Shown: positions 50,551-61,100 of the stretch, one piece after another | Position numbering within the stretch: the stretch's first letter is position 1 | How the letters are laid out: each line of letters starts with the position of its first letter | Assembly: GCA_028554795.2 (NCBI GenBank) | Contig: CM068839.1 | Span: forward strand, 38,221,006 to 38,285,005 | Origin: Sinohyriopsis cumingii | Taxonomy: Eukaryota > Mollusca > Bivalvia > Unionida > Unionidae | DNA: 64,000 nucleotides | Direction: 5' to 3' | The notes under the pieces: model-generated | Seen by the model: the letters and a program-made list of their open reading frames with translations, nothing else | Told to the model about the DNA's origin: nothing | The model's database searches: none | Translations under genes and position numbers: made by a program

Positions 50551-53500
50551 ATGAAAAACACTATCATACAATGGAATTGTCGAGGACTTAAAGCAAATTA
50601 CAATGATATTCTCCTGCTTTTAAACGAACATGATCCTGCGGTACTATGCCTTCAAGAAACATTCTTGAAAGATACAGACAATACCACATTTAAAAACTAC
50701 TCCCTGTTTAACACCTGCTCTCCAAATGTTGATAGGGCATCAGGAGGAGTTTCTGTTATTGTAAACAACAGTGCTCCTCATAGCTTCATTCATTTAAACA
50801 CCAATTTACAAGCCATTGCTGTAAGCGTCACTCTACATCGAGTGATTACATTTTGCTCTATTTATTTACCACCAAACACTAACCTAGTACCAAACGAACT
50901 GGACAATCTTGTTCAACAGCTTCCCGCACCCTTTGTTTTACTCGGGGATTTTAATGCCCATAACATTTTATGGGGATCAAATCATATAAGTGACAGAGGT
51001 CACAAAGTTGAAGACTTTATTTCTAGACACGATCTGTGTCTATATAATACCAAAACACCTACATATTTACACCCAGGCACGGGTACATACACAAGCATCG
51101 ATTTGACAATTTGTTCTCCTTCTCTGCTTTTGGACTATGAATGGAAGGTCGCTGATGACCTTCACAGCAGCGATCACTTCCCAATCTTTCTTGTAAATCT
51201 TAACTCTACAGGCGATGAAGTAATTCCACATTGGAATTTAAAGAAGGCCGACTGGGCCAAGTTTGAAACACTCTGTAAAACTAGGCTGAATGAGGATACA
51301 GTTTTCACTGTTGACGACACCATTCAGCATTTTACATCTATTTTAATAGAGATTGCAGAAGAATCCGTTCCCAAGTCCTCGCCATATTGTAAAAGAACCC
51401 AAAAACCTTGGGTCACTAAGGAATGTAAGGAAGCCATTAAACTACGCCGAGAAGCATTAAGGAAATTTAATAATCAACCGACGCCCGAAAACTTAAATAT
51501 ATATCGCATTACCCGGGCGAAAGCTCGCCGCATAATCAAAGAAAGTAAAAGAGCATCATGGAAGAAGTATGTTTCTTCTTTAAACTCTCGTTCCTCTGTT
51601 AAAAAAGTTTGGGACACTATACGCAAAATAAACGGAAAGAGAAAGCAAAACCCTCTCCGACATCTGACACTGAACAATAACAACTTTAGTTCAAAACGTG
51701 ACATTGCAAATATTCTTGCTGACAGTTTCTCGAAAAATTCCTCATCATCTAATTATTCAGAAGCCTTCCAAAAACTTAAAACTCAAAAAGAAAAGTCACG
51801 TTTAAAATTCACATCCAACAACTCGGAAAGTTATAATCAATTGTTCTCACTATCGGAGCTTAGGGAGGCTTTAGATAAGGCCCATGATACATCCGCTGGG
51901 CCTGACGAGATACATTACCAGTTTCTGAAACACCTTCCAGAATCATCATTAACATCTCTTTTGAAACTCTTCAATGATTTATGGATTACTGGTAACCTAC
52001 CTAAAATATGGAAAGAAGCAACAGTAATACCAGTTCCCAAACCCGGTAAAGATAGTGAAGATCCTACCAACTATCGACCTATTGCACTCACAAGCTGCAT
52101 GTGCAAAACAATGGAACGAATGATCAATTCTCGGCTTGTATGGTACCTGGAAACTAACAATTTAATATCTCCTTTCCAAAGTGGCTTTCGTTATGGACGG
52201 AGCACCAACGATCATCTGGTTAGACTAGAAACATTCATTCGCGATGCATTTATCAAGAAAGAACATTTAGTAGCGGTTTTCTTTGATTTAGAAAAGGCCT
52301 ATGACACAACATGGAAGTACGGGATACTAAAAGACCTGCACGATCTAGGTCTTAAAGGCCGTCTGCCCTCTTTCATATCCAACTTCCTCTCCGACAGAGA
52401 ATTCAAGGTACGAGTGGGCTGTACTCTCTCAGATTTGCACGAGCAAGAGATGGGTGTGCCCCAGGGCAGTATTTTATCTGCGACACTTTTCAATATTAAA
52501 ATTAATAACATCACCAAGTGTTTGACTCCTGGTGTGGATTGCTCACTATATGTTGATGATTTTCTCATATGTTATCGGTCAAAGCACATGCATACAATTG
52601 AAAGACAACTACAGCAAAATATCAACAAGATTCAAAATTGGTCTAGTACGAACGGTTTCAAATTCTCGAAATCAAAAACGGTATGTATGCATTTCTGTCA
52701 ATTACGACGACACCACGATGAACCTAAACTCACGCTGGACGGAACACCTATTCCAGTTGTTGAGGAAACAAAATTTTTGGGTATTATCTTTGACAGAAAA
52801 CTGACCTTTATTCCACACCTAAAGAACTTAAAAGCTAAATGCTTAAAAGCACTTAACCTACTTAAAGTAGTAGCGCACACTGACTGGGGTGCTGATAGAA
52901 AAGTCATCCTAAATTTATACAGAACGTTTATTCGCTCCAAAGTGGACTATGGTTGCGTTGTGTATGGTTCTGCCAGAAAATCGTATCTTAAAATGCTTGA
53001 TCCAATTCATCATCAGGGAATAAGACTGGCTCTGGGAGCATTTAAAACATCCCCGTGTGAAAGCCTTCTAGCTGAGGCGAATGAACCACCGTTATCGCAT
53101 CGTAGAGAAATGCTTTCCGCACAGTATGCTCTGAAATTAAAATCAAACCCTCTGAATCCTGCTTTTTCGGCTGTTTTTCAACCCAAATACAAAACTTTAT
53201 ACGAAAATAAACCAAACGCCATACCTTCCTTTGGCATTAGAATATCATCCAGCCTTGACACTACAAATATAGATCTTTCTAAAATTCAGAAAACATCGAT
53301 CTCTGAAACACCACCCTGGCTAATTAAACAACCAAAAGTACGTTTTACGCTACACGATGGAAAAAAATCCGAAACAAACCCTTCTATCTTCCACAACTCT
53401 TACCATGAACTCCTCACCGAATTTAAAAACTACACCAGAATTTACACTGATGGATCAAAGGATGAGGAAAAGGCTGCTGCAGCCTTTGTTTGTGGAAATC

Positions 53501-54231
53501 ACACAACGCAAGTTCGCTTACCAAATGGAGCATCAATTTTTACAGCCGAAATCAGAGCAATAGACCTTGCTCTGCAACATATAGAAAAGAACCGTATTTT
53601 AAACTGTATCATCTTCTCCGACTCGCTATCAGTACTCCAGTCACTACACAATAGAAAACTGGGGAACCCATTATTGAAAAACATACTCGTAAAAAATACC
53701 GAGCTGAGTGTCTCCCACAATATAATATACTGTTGGTTACCTAGCCACATTGGTATTAAAGGTAACGAAAAAGCAGATCGCGCTGCTAAAATGGCCCTTT
53801 CTCAAGAACCAACTGATTTTAAAATACCATATACTGATTTTAAACCTTGTATCAGAAAGTTCTTACGTCAGAAGTGGCAGGCATCATGGAATGATGCTGT
53901 AAATAACAAACTTCACGCAATCAAACCGACTCTAGGAGAATGGACTCCTTCCTACAGAACCATTCGTAGGGAGGAGGTAGTCATTGCAAGAATCCGAATT
54001 GGTCATACTTTTATCACCCACACCCACATACTAAAAGGTGACGACCCACCAGAGTGCGTTTCTTGCAATGAACCATTCACTGTCAAGCACTTTATGATAG
54101 AGTGCTTTGACCTACAACCTACGCGCGATCGTTATTACATTGTGCATGACATGAAAGAACTTTTTGATAATATAAACATCACTCGTATTATAGAGTTCTT
54201 GAAAGCCGTAAATATTTACTCTAAACTCTGA
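50551..54231 (+). CDS. ORF2 endonuclease-RT-RNase H polyprotein, U11
   Basis: 1226 aa, intact. L-type to codon 750. After that it has V-like states: KALNLL instead of KALDLL, PNAIPS instead of PNNIPS, EKNRILN instead of EQNRISN. Private changes include SKVDYG, RKLGNP, EPTDF, GHTFIT, KGDDPP and YYIVHD. Catalytic residues of all three enzymes and the C-terminal CCHC are kept, so this mosaic copy is predicted functional. Confidence 0.95.
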   Translation: MKNTIIQWNCRGLKANYNDILLLLNEHDPAVLCLQETFLKDTDNTTFKNYSLFNTCSPNVDRASGGVSVIVNNSAPHSFIHLNTNLQAIAVSVTLHRVITFCSIYLPPNTNLVPNELDNLVQQLPAPFVLLGDFNAHNILWGSNHISDRGHKVEDFISRHDLCLYNTKTPTYLHPGTGTYTSIDLTICSPSLLLDYEWKVADDLHSSDHFPIFLVNLNSTGDEVIPHWNLKKADWAKFETLCKTRLNEDTVFTVDDTIQHFTSILIEIAEESVPKSSPYCKRTQKPWVTKECKEAIKLRREALRKFNNQPTPENLNIYRITRAKARRIIKESKRASWKKYVSSLNSRSSVKKVWDTIRKINGKRKQNPLRHLTLNNNNFSSKRDIANILADSFSKNSSSSNYSEAFQKLKTQKEKSRLKFTSNNSESYNQLFSLSELREALDKAHDTSAGPDEIHYQFLKHLPESSLTSLLKLFNDLWITGNLPKIWKEATVIPVPKPGKDSEDPTNYRPIALTSCMCKTMERMINSRLVWYLETNNLISPFQSGFRYGRSTNDHLVRLETFIRDAFIKKEHLVAVFFDLEKAYDTTWKYGILKDLHDLGLKGRLPSFISNFLSDREFKVRVGCTLSDLHEQEMGVPQGSILSATLFNIKINNITKCLTPGVDCSLYVDDFLICYRSKHMHTIERQLQQNINKIQNWSSTNGFKFSKSKTVCMHFCQLRRHHDEPKLTLDGTPIPVVEETKFLGIIFDRKLTFIPHLKNLKAKCLKALNLLKVVAHTDWGADRKVILNLYRTFIRSKVDYGCVVYGSARKSYLKMLDPIHHQGIRLALGAFKTSPCESLLAEANEPPLSHRREMLSAQYALKLKSNPLNPAFSAVFQPKYKTLYENKPNAIPSFGIRISSSLDTTNIDLSKIQKTSISETPPWLIKQPKVRFTLHDGKKSETNPSIFHNSYHELLTEFKNYTRIYTDGSKDEEKAAAAFVCGNHTTQVRLPNGASIFTAEIRAIDLALQHIEKNRILNCIIFSDSLSVLQSLHNRKLGNPLLKNILVKNTELSVSHNIIYCWLPSHIGIKGNEKADRAAKMALSQEPTDFKIPYTDFKPCIRKFLRQKWQASWNDAVNNKLHAIKPTLGEWTPSYRTIRREEVVIARIRIGHTFITHTHILKGDDPPECVSCNEPFTVKHFMIECFDLQPTRDRYYIVHDMKELFDNINITRIIEFLKAVNIYSKL

Positions 54232-54507
54232 CTTTTATGCTATCACCTTGTGCAGTTTTATGCAATATATATACCGTCCCATTTTAATACCTATTGATCA
54301 TTTTTACATCTCCCGTTGAGCGGGAACCTTTATTTTGCACCGTTATCATCTTACCGTTTTTTAATTTCAACCATTTGTTCTTTTATATCGCTGGTCGATA
54401 TAGGACCTTTTGTAAGTTTTAAAAGATTATAGAAATAACACTTTGTTTGGCGCTAAATAGCCTAAAAGTGCTGATGCGCCGTTAAAAATAAATCAATCAA
54501 TCAATCA
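54232..54507 (+). other. 3' UTR and tail of U11 (diverged)
   Basis: Diverges from U0-U3 at several bases: ATATATATACCG, TATTGATCA, GAGCGGGAACC, GATATAGGACC. The TCCCG/CGGGA stem is kept while its loop changes (TTGAT to TTGAG), and the terminal GGCGC/GCGCC stem is unchanged. The tail departs from A9(CAAT)n. Confidence 0.8.
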
Positions 54508-56418
54508 ACCAAACGAACTGGACAATCTTGTTCAACAGCTTCCCGCACCCTTTGTTTTACTCGGGGATTTTAATGCCCATAACATTTTATGGGGATCAAA
54601 TCATATAAGTGACAGAGGTCACAAAGTTGAAGACTTTATTTCTAGACACGATCTGTGTCTATATAATACCAAAACACCTACATATTTACACCCAGGCACG
54701 GGTACATACACAAGCATCGATTTGACAATTTGTTCTCCTTCTCTGCTTTTGGACTATGAATGGAAGGTCGCTGATGACCTTCACAGCAGCGATCACTTCC
54801 CAATCTTTCTTGTAAATCTTAACTCTACAGGCGATGAAGTAATTCCACATTGGAATTTAAAGAAGGTCGACTGGGCCAAGTTTGAAACACTCTGTAAAAC
54901 TAGGCTGAATGAGGATACAGTTTTCACTGTTGACGACACCATTCAGCATTTTACATCTATTTTAATAGAGATTGCAGAAGAATCCGTTCCCAAGTCCTCG
55001 CCATATTGTAAAAGAACCCAAAAACCTTGGGTCACTAAGGAATGTAAGGAAGCCATTAAACTACGCCGAGAAGCATTAAGGAAATTTAATAATCAACCGA
55101 CGCCCGAAAACTTAAATATATATCGCATTGCCCGGGCCAAAGCTCGCCGCATAATCAAAGAAAGTAAAAGAGCATCATGGAAGAAGTATGTTTCCTCTTT
55201 AAACTCTCGTTCCTCTGTTAAAAAAGTTTGGGACACTATACGCAAAATAAACGGAAAGAGAAAGCAAAACCCTCTCCGACATCTGACACTGAACAGTAGC
55301 AACTTTAGTTCAAAACGTGACATTGCAAATATTCTTGCTGACAGTTTCTCGAAAAATTCCTCATCATCTAATTATTCAGAAGCCTTCCAAAAACTTAAAA
55401 CTCAAAAAGAAAAGTCACGTTTAAAATTCACATCCAACAACTCGGAAAGTTATAATCAATTGTTCTCACTATCGGAGCTTAGGGAGGCTTTAGATAAGGC
55501 CCATGATACATCCGCTGGGCCTGACGAGATACATTACCAGTTTCTGAAACACCTTCCAGAATCATCATTAACGTCTCTTTTGAAACTCTTCAATGATTTA
55601 TGGATTACTGGTAATGTGCCAAAAATCTGGAAAGAAGCAACTGTAATACCAGTCCCCAAACCCGGTAAAGATAGCGAAGACCCCAACAGCTATCGACCAA
55701 TTGCACTCACAAGCTGTGTGTGCAAAACAATGGAACGAATGATCAATTCTCGGCTTGTCTGGTATTTGGAAACTAACAATTTAATATCTCCTTTCCAAAG
55801 TGGCTTTCGATATGGCCGGAGCACTAATGATCATCTGGTTAGACTAGAAACATTCATTCGCGATGGATTATTAAGAAAGAACATTTAGTAGCGGTTTTCT
55901 TTGATTTAGAAAAGGCCTATGACACGACATGGAAGTACGGGATACTAAATGACCTGAACGATCTAGGTCTAAAAGGCCGTCTGCCCTCTTTCATATCCAA
56001 CTTTCTCTCCGACAGAGAATTCAAAGTACGAGTGGGCTCTACCCTCTCAGATCTGCACGAGCAAGAGATGGGTGTACCCCAGGGCAGTATTTTATCTGTG
56101 ACGCTCTTTAACATCAAAATTAATAGCATCACCAAGTGTTTGACTCCTGGTGTGGATTGTTCGTTATACGTTGATGATTTTCTAATATGTTATCGGTCAA
56201 AGCACATGCATACAATTGAAAGACAACTGCAGCAAAATATAAACAAAATTCAAAATTGGGCCAATGCAAACGGTTTCAAATTCTCGAAATCAAAAACGGT
56301 ATGCATGCATTTCTGTCAGTTACGAAAACATCACGATGAACCGAACCTCACACTGGATGGAACACCTATTCCAGTTGTTGAGGAAACCAAATTTTTAGGT
56401 ATAATCTTTGACAGAAAA
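54508..56418 (+). mobile_element. U12: ORF2-only fragment, truncated at both ends, V-type
   Basis: Begins at ORF2 codon 113 right after the tail of U11 (site C) and ends at codon 750 (site B, followed by TA 56419-56420). It has no 5' UTR, ORF1 or 3' end. It is host DNA interrupted by two insertion junctions, and neither truncation is of the usual 5'-truncated LINE type. Confidence 0.93.
54509..56418 (+). pseudogene. ORF2 fragment with -1 frameshift, U12
   Basis: Codons 114-750 of V-type ORF2. It keeps D133/N135 and D208-H209 of the endonuclease. One T is missing from the TTT of codon 563 or so (55868-55869; GGATTATT against GGATTTATT), so the first frame stops at TAG 55886-55888. The RT catalytic part continues in the other frame through YVDD to codon 750 and then into the next 5' UTR (stop at 56550). 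Apparent starts at 54722 (TTG) and 56032 (GTG) are internal codons. It is the only frameshift found among the copies, consistent with relaxed constraint on a fragment. Confidence 0.9.
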
Positions 56419-56956
56419 TACCCCCTGCGGGTCCGGGGTTGTAGAATTGGCCCGACGTGCCTCGCTACGTGTCGTAAAAGGCGACTAAGTAGAGGCAACC
56501 TGTTTGCCGTGGGTTGCGTCCCGTGTCGGGGGAGGAAAGGATCCTGGTAGTTGAGCAGTTCCCTGCAATACACTACTTTGGCCTCTACTTCTCTTAGACG
56601 GGTGGTCGGGATGGGCCCGGTTCCGACAAATCGGCTGGTCACGCCGAGCCCTAGGAGGTCTTTATTAACTTTCTCACCTTCTTTCTCTCTCTCCTTGTAT
56701 CTCTCTTGATACCACCGTTGCCCCTATATTCTTTTCCTTTATATTTCCCTTTTCCAAGTCTTAGAAGGCGGTGGCTTAACGGGTCAATCGGGGGGTAATT
56801 TTACCGACCTTAGAAATTGGCGACTTCAGGGTCATTCAAAGGTAATTTTATCAACTGAGTATGGCATCTGTGTATCCCTGACACTTGAAAAGTGTCCCCT
56901 TGTTGGGCTCCTTGGTGGGTGGGGAGCACGGGTGCTGAATTTTTAATCTAGCCATC

Positions 56957-58123
56957 ATGGATAATTCCAAAAAAAATCAAAATAAAAGATCGAAACCCTT
57001 ATCAGAGTCTGACGATGAACCATGTAGTGTGGAGTCATTTCCACGCTTCATGGTCATACAGTCAAAAGATGCCACGAAACCGCTTGCCGCACTATCTCCA
57101 TTTGTCATCGAAAAGACTATCACAGGATCGATTGGCACACCTAAAAGTGTTAAAAAGTTGAAATCGGGTTGTCTTCTTATTGAGTGTGAGCGACGAGGTC
57201 AATCAGACAATATCAGGAAAATGAAAACGTTCTTTGATATCCCAGTAACCTCATTCGCTCACACCACACTGAATACGTCCAAAGGCGTGATTCGCTGCCG
57301 TGACTTGGCTGGAGTCACCGACGCTGACATCATCGAAGGAATGAAAGATGAAGGTGTCACTGCAGTCCGACGAATACGTATTAAACGTAATAACAATCTG
57401 CAGGACACCAACACCATTGTACTCACCTTCAACAGGCCAACTGTACCCAAAGTGGTGAAAGTTGGCTTTTTGCAAGTAAAGGTAGAGATTTACATTCCCA
57501 ACCCCCTTCGGTGTTATAAGTGTCAAAAATACGGCCATCACGAAGACCGCTGCTCCAAGAGCCAAATATGTGGCCGATGCGGAGACAATGCTCATCAGGA
57601 ATCTGATTGTAGAGCAACTCCGCATTGTGTCAACTGCGGAAAAGAGCACCACGCAAATTCCAAGGATTGCGATACCTGGAAACAGGAGAAGGAAATTCAG
57701 AGGGTAAAATACACAAATAATATTCCCTATCCAGAAGCCAGAAAAATTGTACAGGCAAAAACAGCCCATCCTGGCCCATCCTTCTCCACTGTAGTGAAGA
57801 GCAATCCTAAAACAACGAAGGACGCTCAAACACAAACAGAAGCACCCGATTCAACACCAAATTCAAACACCCCCCATTACCAAGCACAGAAAAACACGGC
57901 ATCTACTCAGACTACATTTAATAATACCCAACAACCTAAATCACCAAAGAATAAAAAATCTCACGGAAACAGGCAACAAAAGGGGTCAGATGACCCCATC
58001 AAACTTTATAACAGGTTTGGAGACATCGAGAGCATGGATGCAGAAGAATCTGCTCCATGCGCCCAAGGGAACTCCAGACCTACAAACAAAAAATTCACCC
58101 CCGTACTTCCTCCAGAGAAATAA
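56957..58123 (+). CDS. ORF1 nucleic-acid-binding protein, U13
   Basis: 388 aa, F23C form with private T335S (KKSHGN). It combines the insertion-free 5' UTR of U1/U2 with the C23 state of the V lineage, a combination seen nowhere else here. All knuckle residues are kept. Confidence 0.93.
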   Translation: MDNSKKNQNKRSKPLSESDDEPCSVESFPRFMVIQSKDATKPLAALSPFVIEKTITGSIGTPKSVKKLKSGCLLIECERRGQSDNIRKMKTFFDIPVTSFAHTTLNTSKGVIRCRDLAGVTDADIIEGMKDEGVTAVRRIRIKRNNNLQDTNTIVLTFNRPTVPKVVKVGFLQVKVEIYIPNPLRCYKCQKYGHHEDRCSKSQICGRCGDNAHQESDCRATPHCVNCGKEHHANSKDCDTWKQEKEIQRVKYTNNIPYPEARKIVQAKTAHPGPSFSTVVKSNPKTTKDAQTQTEAPDSTPNSNTPHYQAQKNTASTQTTFNNTQQPKSPKNKKSHGNRQQKGSDDPIKLYNRFGDIESMDAEESAPCAQGNSRPTNKKFTPVLPPEK

Positions 58124-58185
58124 CCAAACAAATTCCGTCTGCGAAAGGTCTAACCTAGCTCCACAATCTTTAATTTAAATTTATA

Positions 58186-61100
58186 ATGAAAAACACTATC
58201 ATACAATGGAATTGTCGAGGACTTAAAGCAAATTACAATGATATTCTCCTGCTTTTAAACGAACATGATCCTGCGGTACTATGCCTTCAAGAAACCTTCT
58301 TGAAAGATACAGACAATATCACATTTAAAAACTACTCCCTGTTTAACACCTGCTCTCCAAATGTTGACAGGGCATCAGGAGGAGTTTCTGTTATTGTGAA
58401 CAACAGAGCTCCTCATAGTTTCATTACTTTAAACACCAATTTACAAGCCATTGCTGTAAGCGTCACTCTACATCGAGTGATTACATTTTGCTCTATTTAT
58501 TTACCACCAAACACTAACCTAGAACCAAACGAACTCGATAATCTTGTTCAACAGCTTCCCGCACCCTTTGTTTTACTCGGGGATTTTAATGCCCATAACA
58601 TTTTATGGGGATCGAATCATGTAAGTGACAGAGGTCACAAAGTTGAAGACTTTATTTCTAGACACGATCTGTGTCTATATAATACCAAAACACCTACATA
58701 TTTACACCCAGGCACGGGTACATACACATGCATCGATTTGACAATTTGTTCTCCTTCGCTGCTTTTGGACTATGAATGGAAGGTCGCTGACGACCTTCAC
58801 AGCAGCGATCACTTCCCAATCTCCCTTGTAAATCATAACTCTACAATTGATGAAGTAATTCCACAATGGAATTTAAAGAAGGCCGACTGGGCCAAATTCG
58901 AAACACTCTGTAAAACCAGGCTGAATGAGGATACAGTTTTCAATGTTAACGACCCCATTCAGCATTTTACATCTATTTTAACCGACATTGCAGAAGAATC
59001 TATCCCCAAGTCCTCAGCAAACTGTAAAAGAACCCTAAAACCTTGGCTCACTAAGGAATGTAAGGAAGCCATACGGCAACGCCGAGAAGCCTTGAAAAAA
59101 TTTAACAATCATCCGACGCCCGAGAATTTAAGTAAATATCGTATTCTCCGGGCCAAAGCTCGCCGCACAATCAAAGAAAGTAAACGAGCATCATGGATGA
59201 AATATGTTTCCTCTTTAAACTCTCGTTCCTCAATTAAGAAAGTTTGGGACACGATCCGAAAAATAAACGGAAAGAGAAAACACAATTCTTTCCGACATCT
59301 AAAAGTGAACAATAACAATCTTAGCTCAAAACGTGACATAGCAAATGTTCTTGCTGATACATTCTCTAAAAATTCGTCATCATCTAATTATTCCGAAGCC
59401 TTCCAAAAATTGAAAACTCAAAAAGAAAAGTCACGTTTAAAATTCACATCCAACAACTCGGAAAGCTACAACCAGCTGTTTTCACTATCAGAACTTATGG
59501 AGGCTTTAGACAAGGCCCATGATACTTCCGCTGGGCCTGACACAATACATTACCAGTTTTTAAAACATCTTCCAGAATCATCTTTAACATCTCTTTTAAA
59601 ACTCTTCAATGATTTATGGATTACTGGTAACCTACCTAAAATATGGAAAGAAGCAACAGTAATACCATTTCCCAAACCCGGTAAAGATAGTGAAGATCCT
59701 ACCAACTATCGACCTATTGCACTCACAAGCTGCATGTGCAAAACAATGGAACGAATGATCAATTCTCGGCTTGTATGGTACCTGGAAACTAACAATTTAA
59801 TATCTCCTTTCCAAAGTGGCTTTCGTTATGGACGGAGCACCAACGATCATCTGGTTAGACTAGAAACATTCATTCGCGATGCATTTATCAAGAAAGAACA
59901 TTTAGTAGCGGTTTTCTTTGATTTAGAAAAGGCCTATGACACAACATGGAAGTACGGGATACTAAAAGACCTGCACGATCTAGGTCTAAAAGGCCGTCTG
60001 CCCTCTTTCATATCCAACTTCCTCTCCGACAGAGAATTCAAGGTACGAGTGGGCTGTACTCTCTCAGATTTGCACGAGCAAGAGATGGGTGTGCCCCAGG
60101 GCAGTATTTTATCTGTGACACTTTTCAATATCAAAATTAATAACATCACCAAGTGTTTGACTCCTGGTGTGGATTGCTCACTATATGTTGATGATTTTCT
60201 CATATGTTATCGGTCAAAGCACATGCATACAATTGAAAGACAACTACAGCAAAATATCAACAAGATTCAAAATTGGTCTAGTACGAACGGTTTCAAATTC
60301 TCGAAATCAAAAACGGTATGTATGCATTTCTGTCAATTACGACGACACCACGATGAACCTAAACTCACGCTGGACGGAACACCTATTCCAGTTGTTGAGG
60401 AAACAAAATTTTTGGGTATTATCTTTGACAGAAAACTGACCTTTATTCCACACCTAAAAAACTTGAAAGCCAAATGCTTAAAAGCACTTGACCTACTTAA
60501 AGTAGTAGCACACACTGACTGGGGTGCTGATAGAAAAGTCATCCTGAATTTATATAGAACGTTTATTCGCTCCAAACTAGACTATGGTTGCGTTGTGTAT
60601 GGTTCTGCCAGAAAATCGTATCTTAAAATGCTTGATCCAATTCATCATCAGGGAATAAGACTGGCTCTGGGAGCATTTAAAACATCCCCGTGTGAAAGCC
60701 TTCTAGCTGAGGCGAATGAACCACCGTTATCGCATCGTAGAGAAATGCTTTCAGCACAGTATGCTCTCAAATTAAAATCAAACCCTCTGAATCCTGCTTT
60801 TTCGGCTGTTTTTCAACCCAAATACAAAACTTTATACGAAAATAAACCAAACGCCATACCTTCCTTTGGCATTAGAATATCATCCAGCCTTGACACTGCA
60901 AATATAGATCTTTCTAAAATTCAGAAAACATCCATCTCCGAAACACCACCCTGGCTAATTAAACAACCAAAAGTACGTTTTACGCTACACGATGGGAAAA
61001 AGTCCGAAACAAACCCTTCTATCTTCCACAACTCTTACCATGAACTCCTCACCGAATTTAAAAACTATACCAGAATTTACACTGATGGATCAAAGGATGA

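Larger units (their letters stand above)
48774..54507 (+). mobile_element. U11: complete LINE, L-type first half, V-like second half
   Basis: 5' UTR 48774-49321 (548 bp), both ORFs intact, 3' UTR 54232-54489. The tail is AAAAATAAATC-like followed by (AATC) units up to 54507. Its left flank is site B and its right flank is site C, so the two flanks do not belong to one insertion event. The L-to-V switch falls at 52784-52822, which spans the codon-750 position (52800). Confidence 0.95.
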
